From assembly GCF_026340095.1 (NCBI RefSeq), contig NZ_JAPEPO010000001.1:1736001-1800000 (forward strand): 64,000 bases of DNA. Direction: 5' to 3'. Each line of letters starts with the position of its first letter. The stretch's first letter is position 1. The notes under the pieces are model-generated. The model worked only from the letters and a program-made list of their open reading frames with translations. It had not been told where the DNA came from and searched no databases. The stretch is from Streptomyces sp. NBC_01446 (lineage in GTDB: Bacteria; Actinomycetota; Actinomycetes; Streptomycetales; Streptomycetaceae). Shown piece after piece: positions 11,094 through 19,804 of this stretch. The position numbers and the translations under genes were made by a program.

Positions 11094-12538
11094 GCGAGGT
11101 CTCCGGTCGGGGCGAGGTGCGGTACGGGGCTGGCGCCGGTGCGGGGCGCGCGGTAGCGCAGGGCGAGGGCCGTGCCGACGACGGCGGCGCAGGCGCACGC
11201 GCCCCAGCCCCACAGGTAGCCGGACTCCGCGATGCGCGTGGTGCCTCGCACGGCGTGGGCGGTGAAGAAGCCGCCGATCACGGCGGCGCCGATGGCCGCG
11301 CCCAGGGAGAGGGCGAGTTCGTTGAGTCCGACGGCGAGCGCGGTCTCGTGCTCCTCGACGACCTCCGCCGACAGGGTCCGCGTGATCGACTCGAAGAGCC
11401 CGGTCGCCAGGCCCACGACGAGGGCGGAGGTGACGTACTGGCCGAGGCTGTCGTGGAAGAGGGCCATGCCCAGGAAGCCGAGCGCGACGAGGACGCCGCC
11501 CGTGGCGAGCACGGCGCGGTCGCCGATGCGCCGGGCGAGGCGCGGCGTCAGCGTGGATCCGGCGAATCCGGCGACGACCATGGCGAGCGAGATCGTGGCG
11601 ATGGCCTGCGGACCCATGTCCATGCCGTAGCCGTTCTCGGAGCGTGAGGAGCCGAGGAAGAGGGCGTTGGCGCCGAGGAAGCCGATCGTGCCGAACGAGG
11701 CGCAGAACGTGTAGCCGCTGACCACCGCGAGCCGCGGGTTGGCCAGCATGCGGACGCTGACCAGCGGGTTCTCGGACCGGCGCTCGACGGCCACCCAGGC
11801 CGCGAGGACGGCGACGGCCACGACGGCGAGCCCGATCGTGCGCGCCGAGCCCCAGCCCCACGTGCTGCCCTGAGCGAGGACGAGGACGAGCGCGATGAGG
11901 CCCGCGGTGAGCAGCGCCGCCGCGCCGTAGTGGAAGCGGCCGCCACGCGGGATGTCGCTGTCCGGCAGTACGAGACCGGCGACGACGGCGAGCACGGCGA
12001 CGGGGACCGCGGTCCACAGCCCGGCCTCCGCGTGGCCCTCGCTGAGCGCGCCGGCCACGAGGCCGCCGACGCCGATCGCGATGAGCAGGACGCCCACGAG
12101 GAGGGAGATCCCGGTGCGGTTCTGCTCGGGGGCGCGGGAGCGGAGGATGCCCACGAGGAGCGGGAAGAAGCCGACGAGGGCGCCCTGGAGGGTGACGCCG
12201 ACGGCGAGGGTCACCGCGGAGGGCCACGCGGCGATCAGGAGCGAGCCGCCCGCCACCATCGCGAGCGCCACCCGCAGCAGCCTGCGGTGTCCGTGCAGGT
12301 CACCGAGCCGGGACAGCAGCGGTGTCAGCACGGCGCAGGCCAGCTGGAAGAGCAGGTAGATGTTGTTCTGCCCGACGGTGCCGATGTGCAGGCTCCGGCC
12401 GACCTCGGGGAGGAGCGGGGTCAGATAGCCCTGGACGATGCCGCTGAACAGGACGACGACGGCCATCGTCGCGACCATGGCCGGGCCGGAGCTCACCGCT
12501 CCGGGTCCGCGCCCCGTTCCCGTTGTGTGTGTGGACAC
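11090..12538 (-). CDS. MFS transporter
   Basis: The 482-residue protein has 12 to 14 hydrophobic segments and the MFS loop motif RLGDLHGHRRLLR between helices 2 and 3 (near residue 80), plus the repeated equivalent RLARRIGDRAVL in the second half. Its layout resembles the drug:proton antiporter-2 group, but the substrate cannot be read from sequence. It leads a two-gene operon with the M20 amidohydrolase and diverges from an AsnC/Lrp regulator that probably controls it. Confidence 0.93.
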   Translation of the reverse strand: MSTHTTGTGRGPGAVSSGPAMVATMAVVVLFSGIVQGYLTPLLPEVGRSLHIGTVGQNNIYLLFQLACAVLTPLLSRLGDLHGHRRLLRVALAMVAGGSLLIAAWPSAVTLAVGVTLQGALVGFFPLLVGILRSRAPEQNRTGISLLVGVLLIAIGVGGLVAGALSEGHAEAGLWTAVPVAVLAVVAGLVLPDSDIPRGGRFHYGAAALLTAGLIALVLVLAQGSTWGWGSARTIGLAVVAVAVLAAWVAVERRSENPLVSVRMLANPRLAVVSGYTFCASFGTIGFLGANALFLGSSRSENGYGMDMGPQAIATISLAMVVAGFAGSTLTPRLARRIGDRAVLATGGVLVALGFLGMALFHDSLGQYVTSALVVGLATGLFESITRTLSAEVVEEHETALAVGLNELALSLGAAIGAAVIGGFFTAHAVRGTTRIAESGYLWGWGACACAAVVGTALALRYRAPRTGASPVPHLAPTGDLA

Positions 12539-12650
12539 AGCTTCACCTCTGGATCTTCTGGTGGCCGGAACCGAATGTGGTCGCTACTGTGCGGGCCGAG
12601 GCACGGACGGCCCCGAATATTCATGGATTCGTACGTACGGAGTGCTAGTG
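12539..12650. promoter_or_regulatory. Divergent promoter region, MFS-M20 operon versus AsnC regulator
   Basis: This 112-base gap must hold both promoters. It contains two short perfect palindromes, GAATATTC (12615-12622) and CGTACGTACG (12630-12639), in an otherwise GC-rich context. Either could be part of an Lrp/AsnC site. Confidence 0.5.
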
Positions 12651-13667
12651 ATGCGAGAAACGGTCACCGCCAGCGAGCTGGACCTCGCTCTGGTGAACGC
12701 CCTCCAGTTGCGGCCCCGGGCCTCCTGGTCGGAGCTCTCGCCGCTGCTCGGCGTGACGGCGGGCACGCTGGCGCGGCGCTGGGACCGGCTGACGCGGGCG
12801 GGGCTCGCCTGGGTGTACGCGGCGCCGGGCCGTGAGTTCACCCGCAACCGCTGCACGGCGTTCGTGCTGCTGCGCTGCCTGCCGCAGGAGCGGTCGCGGC
12901 TGCTCGCCCGGCTGAGTGAGCTCCCGGAGGCGGTGACGATCGAGGTGACCGCCCCGGGCAGCTCCGACCTGCTGCTCGACGTGCTGGCCCCCGACCTGCC
13001 CTCGCTCAGCCGCTTCCTCACACGGGAGCTGGACCTGCTGCCGGGGATCGTGTCGGTCAGCGCCCTGTTCGCCACGTCGCTCTACGTCGAGGGCAGCCGC
13101 TGGCGGCTGCGCTCCCTCGACCCCTCGCAGATGACGGCGCTCGGCCATGCCACGGCGGCGCAGGAGCCGGCGCGCGGGCTCGAACTCGACCACGTGGACC
13201 GGGCCCTGCTCGGCGAACTCGTCCGGGACGGGCGGCTCGGCCTCGCCGAACTCGCCGAGCGCACCGACACCAGCCCGCCCACCGTCCGGCGCAGGCTGCG
13301 CCGCCTCACGGACTCGGCGGTCCTGACGTTCCGCTGCGACATCGCGTCCGCGCTCGCCGGTCATCCGGTCCCGGTGTCGCTGCTCGGCCGGGTCCCCGCG
13401 CGGGACATCGGCACCGTCCACCGCACGCTCGCCGCGCTCCCGGAGTGCCGTCTTGTCGCGGCCGTCACGGGTCCCGCGAACATCTTCGCCACGCTGTGGG
13501 TACACGACCTGGGAGACATCCAGCGCCGCGAGACCGCGCTGTGCGCCCGGCTGCCCACGCTCACGGTGACGGACCGCATCGTCGGCCTGCACACCGTCAA
13601 GCGCATGGGGCATCTGCTCGACGAGGAGGGGCGCCGGGTCGGGATCGAGCCGATCTCGCCCTGGTAG
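12651..13667 (+). CDS. Lrp/AsnC-family regulator with two HTH domains
   Basis: The 338-residue protein is a doubled AsnC-type regulator: one winged helix at about residues 10-55 (SWSELSPLLGVTAGTLARRW), a ligand-binding RAM-like stretch, a second HTH at about 182-228 (GLAELAERTDTSPPTVRRRLRRL), then a second RAM domain. Single-HTH Lrp proteins are near 150 residues, so the length fits a tandem form common in Streptomyces. ATG 12651 is chosen because GGAG at 12639-12642 is eight bases away; the long upstream extension of the frame overlaps the MFS gene. It likely controls the divergent MFS-M20 operon in response to an amino acid or peptide. Confidence 0.92.
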   Translation: MRETVTASELDLALVNALQLRPRASWSELSPLLGVTAGTLARRWDRLTRAGLAWVYAAPGREFTRNRCTAFVLLRCLPQERSRLLARLSELPEAVTIEVTAPGSSDLLLDVLAPDLPSLSRFLTRELDLLPGIVSVSALFATSLYVEGSRWRLRSLDPSQMTALGHATAAQEPARGLELDHVDRALLGELVRDGRLGLAELAERTDTSPPTVRRRLRRLTDSAVLTFRCDIASALAGHPVPVSLLGRVPARDIGTVHRTLAALPECRLVAAVTGPANIFATLWVHDLGDIQRRETALCARLPTLTVTDRIVGLHTVKRMGHLLDEEGRRVGIEPISPW

Positions 13668-13681
13668 GCGCGGCCGCCCCG

Positions 13682-14383
13682 TCAGACGAGACGGGTCAGC
13701 GGAGCACCCGCCAACTCCCTTACGTCACGCGCCAGATGGGCCTGGTCGGCGTACCCCGCCCGCGTGGCCGTCTCGGCGAACGGCGCTCCCCCGCGGGCCA
13801 GCGCGAGGGCGCGTTGCAGACGCAGGACGCGGGCCAGGGTCTTGGGTCCGTAGCCGAACGCGGCGAGGGAGCGCCGGTGCAGGCTGCGGGCGCCGAGCCC
13901 CGCGCTGTCGGCGGTCTCGGCGACGGTGCGGCCCGCGCCGAGCGACGCCACGATGTGCGCGAGGACGGCGTCGGGCGGCGCGGCTCCCCGTTCGAGGGCC
14001 ACGGCTTCGAGGGCGGCCGCCGGGTCGTGTGCCGCGTCGACCCGTTCGGTCAGGCGCCGCACCTGGTCCGACGGCCACAGGTCGGCGAGGTCGACGCGCC
14101 GGTCGCGCAGTTCCTGGGCCGGGACGCCGAGGACGGCGGGCGCGGTGCCGGGGAAGAAGCGGATGCCGGCGAACCGGGTGGCGCCGCTGATGCCGGGCCG
14201 GTACGCGTGTGTGTCGGGTCCGGCGACGAAGAGGCGTCCCTCGGTCCACAGCAGGTCCATGCAGCCGTCGGGCAGAACGTCCGGTCCGGGGCTTCGGCCG
14301 TCGCCGCCCGGGGTGACGGTACGGGTCCACAGGACCGCGCCCGCCACGCTCGGCGCCGCCCGCTCCCGGTACACGTCAGCCAC
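13682..14383 (-). CDS. AraC-family transcriptional regulator
   Basis: The 233-residue protein has an N-terminal sensor region beginning [10 protein letters not shown], typical of the actinobacterial DUF6597-type AraC regulators, and a C-terminal pair of helix-turn-helices (residues about 150-230) with the [18 protein letters not shown] and [17 protein letters not shown] blocks of the AraC/XylS DNA-binding domain. It converges with the AsnC gene, only 14 bases apart. Its target is not evident; the next gene upstream (YihY) is on the same strand 42 bases beyond the shared side. Confidence 0.92.
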   Translation of the reverse strand: MADVYRERAAPSVAGAVLWTRTVTPGGDGRSPGPDVLPDGCMDLLWTEGRLFVAGPDTHAYRPGISGATRFAGIRFFPGTAPAVLGVPAQELRDRRVDLADLWPSDQVRRLTERVDAAHDPAAALEAVALERGAAPPDAVLAHIVASLGAGRTVAETADSAGLGARSLHRRSLAAFGYGPKTLARVLRLQRALALARGGAPFAETATRAGYADQAHLARDVRELAGAPLTRLV

Positions 14384-14425
14384 GCCTTCGAGGCTACGCC
14401 GCGTGCGCGGGGTGGCGTCGGCAGG

Positions 14426-15598
14426 TCAGTTGTGGTCGTGGTGGCCGTGATCGCGCTGATGAGGGTCCTGCGGATGGTCGCCGTTCTTGCGCACGTGCGT
14501 GCGCAGGCGGGACGACACGTCGTCCGGGGGCAGGAACTTCGACCAGCGCTCGGGGAACTCGGACGGCATGTCGGGGTCGTCCGCGTCGTCGCCGCCGTGC
14601 GCCTCGCGGGCGGCGGAGCGGGCGACGTACTCCGCGGCCTGCTTGGTCCGCCACCGCTCGTTGGCGGCACGGGCGACCGACGTCGCGACGGACGGCCAGA
14701 CCCGGTCGATCGCCGCGTTCACCGCGGCGCCGACGAGCACCGCGAACGCCGACACGCCGATCCACAGGAGCACGGCGACGGGCGCGGCCAGGGACCCGTA
14801 GATGGTGGGGCCCTCGATGGTGCTGGTGATGTAGAGGCGGAGCAGGAAGCTGCCCGGCACCCACATCGCGAGGGCCACGAGGGCGCCGGGGACGTCCTCG
14901 ATCCACGGCGAGCGCACGGGCACGGACACGTGGTAGAGCGTCGTCAGGAACACCACCGACAGGAGGAGGACGACGGGCCAGTACAGGACCTGGACCACGG
15001 TCTCCGACCACGGGACCAGGGCGATCACCGCGTCCGGGCCCGCGATCATCAGCGGCAGCGCGACCGAGCCGACGATCAGCGCGACGAGGAACAGCAGGAA
15101 GGCGAGCAGTCGGGTCTTGACGATGCCGCGCACGCCGTCGAGCCCGTACATGACCGTCACCGTGTCGACGAACGTGGACACGGCGCGCGAGCCCGACCAC
15201 AGCGAGAACAGGAAGCCGATGGAGATGACGTCCGGGCGGCCCTTCATCGCGTCGTCGAGGATCGGCCGGGCGATCTCCTTCACGCCCTGGTCGCTCAGGA
15301 CGGTGCGCGACGCCTCCAGGATGTTGTCGCGAACGCCGGCGATCGTGTGGGCGCCGGTCCAGGTGTCGACGTAGGCGAGCAGCCCGATGAGGGAGAGGAG
15401 CAGCGGGGGCACGGACAGGAGCGTGAAGAACGCCGCCTCGGCCGCGAGCCCCAGGATGCGGTACTCCATGCACGAGTTGACGGTGTCCTTGAGCAGCAGC
15501 CAGGCGGTCCTGCGCTTCGAGACGTTGCGATAAAGGGCGCGGGCCCGGTGGAGTCGGCCTCTGCGTGGCCGATCGGGTGTTTCTTTTGCCTGGTGCAC
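14426..15598 (-). CDS. YihY/BrkB-family inner-membrane protein with His-rich tail
   Basis: About 390 residues from a GTG start. Six transmembrane segments and the family motifs AEAAFFTLLSVPPLLLSLIG, LFSLWSGSRAVSTF and IYGSLAAPVAVLLWIGVSAFAVLVGAAVNA identify the YihY (formerly RNase BN/BrkB) family, integral membrane proteins of unsettled function. The C-terminus ends HPQDPHQRDHGHHDHN, a histidine-rich tail that could bind metal. The start is uncertain: GTG 15598 has AAGGA almost touching it, while the frame stays open far upstream only as an antisense shadow of aidB. It diverges from aidB with just 18 bases between starts. Confidence 0.9.
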   Translation of the reverse strand: MHQAKETPDRPRRGRLHRARALYRNVSKRRTAWLLLKDTVNSCMEYRILGLAAEAAFFTLLSVPPLLLSLIGLLAYVDTWTGAHTIAGVRDNILEASRTVLSDQGVKEIARPILDDAMKGRPDVISIGFLFSLWSGSRAVSTFVDTVTVMYGLDGVRGIVKTRLLAFLLFLVALIVGSVALPLMIAGPDAVIALVPWSETVVQVLYWPVVLLLSVVFLTTLYHVSVPVRSPWIEDVPGALVALAMWVPGSFLLRLYITSTIEGPTIYGSLAAPVAVLLWIGVSAFAVLVGAAVNAAIDRVWPSVATSVARAANERWRTKQAAEYVARSAAREAHGGDDADDPDMPSEFPERWSKFLPPDDVSSRLRTHVRKNGDHPQDPHQRDHGHHDHN

Positions 15599-15616
15599 GT
15601 CCTTACCGTATCTGTC
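15599..15616. promoter_or_regulatory. 18-base divergent start region of yihY-like gene and aidB
   Basis: The two start codons are only 18 bases apart, too little for two conventional leaders. TACCGT (plus) and TACGGT (minus) overlap at about 15604-15609 and could each act as a -10 element, implying leaderless or nearly leaderless transcripts. Confidence 0.4.
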
Positions 15617-17263
15617 ATGGCAGCCACCACCCACGCAGTGACCAACCAGGCTCCGCCCCTGGTGGGATATGACGTTTTTGCCGCGGACAGGGCCCTCACC
15701 GAGGGACTCGAACGGCATCTGGAGCCCCCGCTCACCGCCGAGGTCCGCGAGGAACTCGGCGTCCTCGGCCGCGCCGCCGGTTCCGCCCAGGCCCTGGAGT
15801 GGGGCGTGCTCGCGAACGGGAATCCGCCGACGCTGCACACCCACGACCGCTACGGGCACCGTGTCGACGAGGTCGAGTTCCATCCGTCCTGGCACCGGCT
15901 CATGGGCAAGGGCGTCGCGGCCGGGCTGACGTCGGCCTGGTCGCGGCCCGGCGGCCATCTGCGGCGCGCGGCCGCGTTCCTGGTGTGGAGCCAGGTCGAG
16001 GCGGGCCACACCTGCCCGCTGTCGATGACGCACGCGGCGGTGCCCGCGCTGCGGGCCGATCCCGCGCTGGCCGCCGAGTGGGAGCCCCGGCTGACCTCGA
16101 TGGTGTACGACGCGGGGCTGCGGCCCGCCGCCACGAAGGCGGGCGTCGTGTTCGGGATGGGCATGACGGAGAAGCAGGGCGGCAGCGACGTCCGCGCGAA
16201 CACGACGCGGGCGACGCCGCTCGCCGAGGACGGCACGTACGAGCTGACCGGGCACAAGTGGTTCTGCTCCGCGCCCATGTCGGACGGCTTCCTCGTCCTG
16301 GCGCAGGCCCCGGAGGGACTCACGTGTTTCCTGCTGCCGCGCGTCCTGGAGGACGGCACGCGCAACCCGTTCGCGATCCAGCGGCTCAAGGACAAGCTGG
16401 GCAACCGGTCGAACGCGTCGGCCGAGGTCGAGTTCGACGGGACGTGGGCGCGCCGGGTCGGGGACGAGGGGCGCGGGGTGCGCACCATCATCGAGATGGT
16501 CGCCGCCACCCGCCTGGACTGCGTGCTCGGTTCGGCCGCGATCATGCGCCAGGCCGTCGCGCAGGCCATCCACCACTGCACGTACCGCGAGGCGTTCGGC
16601 GGTCTGCTCGTCGACAAGCCGCTGATGCGCAACGTGCTGGCCGACCTGGCGCTGGAGTCGGAGGCCGCGACGACGCTGGCACTGCGGCTCGCGGCGGCCC
16701 AGGACGCCGTGCAGGACACCGGGTCCGAGCAGGAGCGGGCGTTCCTGCGGATCGCGGTCCCGGCCGCCAAGTACTGGGTGACGAAGCGGTGTACGCCCAT
16801 GGCGGCCGAGGCCCTGGAGTGCCTGGGCGGGAACGGTTACGTGGAGGAGTCCGGCATGCCGCGGCTGCTGCGCGAGTCGCCGCTCAACTCGATCTGGGAG
16901 GGGTCCGGCAATGTGCAGGCGCTCGACGTGCTGCGGGCGTTGCAGCGCGAGCCGCAGGCGCTCAACGCGTTCCTCCAGGAGGTCGGCAGGACGCGGGGCG
17001 CCGATCACCGTCTCGACGGCGCCATCAAGGACCTGCTGACCGAACTCGCCGACCTGGAAGGCATCGAGGCACGGGCGCGCCGGGTCGTGGAGCGGATCGC
17101 TCTCGTGCTCCAGGGCTCGCTGCTGGTGCGTCACGCGCCGCCGGAGGTCGCGGACGCGTTCTGCGCCTCGCGGCTCGGCGGGGACTGGGGTGCGGCGTTC
17201 GGCACGCTGCCCCACAGCCTGGACCTGCGGTCGGTCGTCGAGCGGGCGCGCCCTGCGAGCTGA
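15617..17263 (+). CDS. aidB: AidB-like acyl-CoA dehydrogenase-fold flavoprotein
   Basis: At 548 residues this is close to E. coli AidB (about 541) and carries its distinctive blocks: NPPTLHTHDRYGHRVDEVEFHPSWHRLM, GHTCPLSMTHAAVPAL, MGMTEKQGGSDVRANTTRA, GHKWFCSAPMSD, RLKDKLGNRSNASAEVEF and SIWEGSGN. AidB binds FAD and DNA and belongs to the adaptive response to alkylation damage, where it is thought to protect DNA or detoxify alkylating agents. No ada or alkA gene is nearby. ATG 15617 begins the conserved sequence; the much longer open frame upstream is a shadow. Membership in the AidB branch is secure; an alkylation role here is by homology. Confidence 0.93.
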   Translation: MAATTHAVTNQAPPLVGYDVFAADRALTEGLERHLEPPLTAEVREELGVLGRAAGSAQALEWGVLANGNPPTLHTHDRYGHRVDEVEFHPSWHRLMGKGVAAGLTSAWSRPGGHLRRAAAFLVWSQVEAGHTCPLSMTHAAVPALRADPALAAEWEPRLTSMVYDAGLRPAATKAGVVFGMGMTEKQGGSDVRANTTRATPLAEDGTYELTGHKWFCSAPMSDGFLVLAQAPEGLTCFLLPRVLEDGTRNPFAIQRLKDKLGNRSNASAEVEFDGTWARRVGDEGRGVRTIIEMVAATRLDCVLGSAAIMRQAVAQAIHHCTYREAFGGLLVDKPLMRNVLADLALESEAATTLALRLAAAQDAVQDTGSEQERAFLRIAVPAAKYWVTKRCTPMAAEALECLGGNGYVEESGMPRLLRESPLNSIWEGSGNVQALDVLRALQREPQALNAFLQEVGRTRGADHRLDGAIKDLLTELADLEGIEARARRVVERIALVLQGSLLVRHAPPEVADAFCASRLGGDWGAAFGTLPHSLDLRSVVERARPAS

Positions 17264-17278
17264 GCGACCGGTCGGGCG

Positions 17279-17331
17279 GAGGTCGCGGGGTGACGACTGA
17301 GGTCACGGGCCTTGACGACCGAGGTCACGGG
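17279..17331. repeat. Direct repeats upstream of GAF regulator
   Basis: TGACGACTGAGGTCACGGG (17291-17309) recurs with one change at 17313-17331, a 22-base period (two helical turns); a degraded third copy, GAGGTCGCGGG, sits at 17279-17289. The palindrome GTTGCAAC follows at 17455-17462. In the 289 bases before the GAF gene these are the only ordered elements I see. Confidence 0.6.
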
Positions 17332-17552
17332 GGTGATGCTGCGCCGACACGGCACCACCCCCGCCCTTCAGGCCCCGTGAGGAGCTCCCGCGCCGCCGGA
17401 GCGGCACGGTTTCAGCTTCGACCGACGTACGGCTGTTCGCCAGAGTTGCAGAGGGTTGCAACGGTCGCGTCCGCCTTTCCGCCCCCGCAAAGGCCGGTGA
17501 AGCGGCACGATGAGCACCCGTCCCCACGCACTGGTCTTTTCCAGGAGGACCC

Positions 17553-18875
17553 GTGACGCAGAAGAACTCGACCGTCGATCTCGGCCGGCTGTTCACCATG
17601 GACTGCTCCCTGGCCACGCGGCTCCTGAAAGGTGTCCGCGCCGCGACCCTGTCGGGGCAGCCGCCGCAGATCCTGCCGCGCCCGGTGATCGGCGAGTCCT
17701 GGAACCGCATGCTCCGCAGCGGGGTCGACCCGGACCGTGACGTGCGCTCGGGCCTGCTGAGCATGGAGGAGGTGGAGGAGCGCCGCCAGTCGTCCGTGCT
17801 CCTGGAGATCCTGCCGGTGCTGCGCGAGGCGCTGGTCACCGTCGCGGACGCGGCGCAGCACATCATGGTCGTGTCCGACGCGGACGGGCGCCTCCTGTGG
17901 CGCGAGGGCAGCGCGGCGGTGCTGCACAAGGCCGACCGGCTCGGCTTCGAACTGGGCGCGGACTGGGCCGAGGAGACCGTCGGGACGAACGGGGTGGGCA
18001 CGCCGCTCGTGACCCGGCGCCCTGTGCAGGTGTTCTCGGCCGAGCACTTCGTGGTGTCGCAGCACACCTGGACGTGCACAGGGGCACCGATCACGGACCC
18101 GCGCGACGGGCAGCTGATAGGCGTCGTCGATGTGAGCGGCCCGCTGGAGACGATGCACCCGGCGACGCTCTCGCTCGTCGGGACGGTCGCGCAGCTGGCG
18201 GAGGCGCGGCTGCGGGAGCGGCATGCGGCGGACCTCGACCGGTTGCGGGCCGTCGCGGCGCCGGTCCTCGCGCGGATCGGCGGCCGGGCGGTCGCCGTGG
18301 ACGTCCAGGGCTGGACGGCGGCGGTGACGGGGATGCAGCCGGTGGACCGGATCGCGCTGCCCAAGTCGCTGTCCGAGCTCTCGGAACTCTCGGACGGGCG
18401 GGCCTGGGTGCCGACGCTGGGGATGTGCGCGGTGGCGCCGCTGCCGGGCGGCTGGCTGCTGCGGCCCGACGGCCCGGACGGGGCGGCCGAACCGCTCGGC
18501 GGCACCCGTGTCGTCCTGGACGTGAGCGGGCCCCGGCGCTGGTCGGTCACGGTGACGGACGGCACGCGGTCCTGGTCGCACGAGCTGAGCCCGCGCCACG
18601 CCGAACTCCTCTATCTGCTGGCCCTGCACCGCCCCGGCGGGCGCACCGCGTCGGGCCTCGCGGAGGACATGTTCGGCGACCCGACGCGCACGGTGACGGT
18701 GCGCGCCGAGATGTCGCGCGTACGCCGCTATCTCGGCAGCCTGCTCGGGCACCGCCCGTACCGCTTCCACGAGGAGGCGGAGCTGGAGGTGGTGCTCCCG
18801 CAGAGCCCGGCGGACCTGCTGCCGCACTCGGTGGCGCCCGGCGTGCTGAGATCGCGGCCGGCGCCGCCGCACTGA
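17553..18875 (+). CDS. GAF-domain transcriptional regulator
   Basis: The 440-residue protein starts at GTG 17553 with AGGAGG at 17543-17548. Residues about 40-60 (RPVIGESWNRMLRSGVDPD) are the usual start of AcoR-like regulators; a GAF sensor domain follows (residues about 100-220, with GADWAEETVGTNGVGT), and the C-terminus (about 345-420, LSPRHAELLYLLALHRPGGRTASGLAEDMFGD) looks like a winged helix and replaces the AAA+ domain of sigma-54 activators. Relatives are often placed beside dehydrogenase genes, but none is adjacent downstream here. The direct repeats at 17279-17331 are candidate sites for it. Confidence 0.85.
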   Translation: MTQKNSTVDLGRLFTMDCSLATRLLKGVRAATLSGQPPQILPRPVIGESWNRMLRSGVDPDRDVRSGLLSMEEVEERRQSSVLLEILPVLREALVTVADAAQHIMVVSDADGRLLWREGSAAVLHKADRLGFELGADWAEETVGTNGVGTPLVTRRPVQVFSAEHFVVSQHTWTCTGAPITDPRDGQLIGVVDVSGPLETMHPATLSLVGTVAQLAEARLRERHAADLDRLRAVAAPVLARIGGRAVAVDVQGWTAAVTGMQPVDRIALPKSLSELSELSDGRAWVPTLGMCAVAPLPGGWLLRPDGPDGAAEPLGGTRVVLDVSGPRRWSVTVTDGTRSWSHELSPRHAELLYLLALHRPGGRTASGLAEDMFGDPTRTVTVRAEMSRVRRYLGSLLGHRPYRFHEEAELEVVLPQSPADLLPHSVAPGVLRSRPAPPH

Positions 18876-18919
18876 CCCCACCCCCGCAACAGCGGTTTCC
18901 TCAGGCGGAGTCGACCCCG

Positions 18920-19804
18920 TCAGACCCGGGCGAGGATGACCGAGCGCGTGAGGTGGCGGGGCCGGTCCGGGTTACGGCCGCCGGCCACCGCGACCGCCAC
19001 CGCGAGGCGCTGCGTCCGTACCAGTTCGGCCAGCGGGTCGAGGCCTCCCGCCACCCACATGCCGCCGGTGGCGTGCACCTCGTCGGCGAGACCGGCGGGC
19101 GCCTCGCCGAGCATCCACGTGACCGTGCCGCGGGTCGAGACACTGATCGGGCCGTGCCGGTACTCCAGGGCCGGATGGGCGCCGGTCCAGGGGAGTTGGC
19201 TCTCGCGCATCTTGTGGGCCGCCTCGCCCGCGAGCCCCACGGTCCAGCCCCGGCCGAGGAACGTGAACTGCGTGCAGTCGACGAGCCACGGGGCCAGCGG
19301 CTCGGCGAGCGCGTCGTGCGCGTCGTCCACGACATCCTGCGAGTGCAGCCCGAAGTGGGCGCGCAGCAGCGTGAGGGCCGAGGTCGGGAAGCGGGTCTGC
19401 ACGACGGACTTCTCGTCGGCGAAGTCGAGTGCGAGCACGTCGTCGGCGGCCGAGGCCACCGGGGTCGCGGCGTCCGTGGTGATCACGGTGGTCCTGACGC
19501 GTCCACGCAGCCCGGCGAGGAGGCGGAGCACCTCGGTGGTGGCGCCCGAGCGGGTCAGGGCGACGACCCGGTCGTAGTGGCGTCCGGCAGGGAACTCCGA
19601 GGCGGCGTGGGCGTGGGTCTCGCCGTGGCCGGCGTCCTCGCGCAGCGCGGCGGCGGCCTGCGCCATGAAGAGCGAGGTGCCGCAGCCGACGACGGCGACC
19701 CGCTCGCCCGGCTCGGGGAGCAACGCCCCTCGGGCCAGGGCGAGTTCGGCCGCCCTGTCCCAGCACTCGGGCTGGCTGTACAGCTCATTCTCGATATGGC
19801 TCAT
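18920..19804 (-). CDS. SIS-domain sugar isomerase-like protein (AgaS/GlmS-C type)
   Basis: The 294-residue protein consists of two SIS sugar-phosphate-binding domains, like the isomerase half of GlmS or AgaS. The first has VAVVGCGTSLFMAQAA and LTRSGATTEVL; the second has FLGRGWTVGLAGEAAHKMRE and the characteristic EYRHGP. There is no N-terminal glutaminase domain. It probably isomerises or deaminates an amino-sugar phosphate in the cytoplasm. It is the last gene of a minus-strand sugar locus, but the strong hairpin at 20059-20102 and its own upstream region suggest separate transcription. Confidence 0.88.
   Translation of the reverse strand: MSHIENELYSQPECWDRAAELALARGALLPEPGERVAVVGCGTSLFMAQAAAALREDAGHGETHAHAASEFPAGRHYDRVVALTRSGATTEVLRLLAGLRGRVRTTVITTDAATPVASAADDVLALDFADEKSVVQTRFPTSALTLLRAHFGLHSQDVVDDAHDALAEPLAPWLVDCTQFTFLGRGWTVGLAGEAAHKMRESQLPWTGAHPALEYRHGPISVSTRGTVTWMLGEAPAGLADEVHATGGMWVAGGLDPLAELVRTQRLAVAVAVAGGRNPDRPRHLTRSVILARV

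Noticed and set aside
9909..12227. Apparent 772-residue protein extending the M20 gene upstream
   Set aside because: The upstream 378 codons are Arg/Pro/His-rich and lie over the MFS gene in another frame; the M20 domain starts cleanly at 11093.
13445..15616. Long upstream extension of the aidB frame
   Set aside because: It is antisense to the AraC and YihY genes and has no AidB similarity before 15617.
14426..17215. A 929-codon open frame on the minus strand spanning aidB and the YihY-like gene
   Set aside because: Only the part below 15598 has family similarity and membrane helices; the rest is antisense to the well-supported aidB gene.
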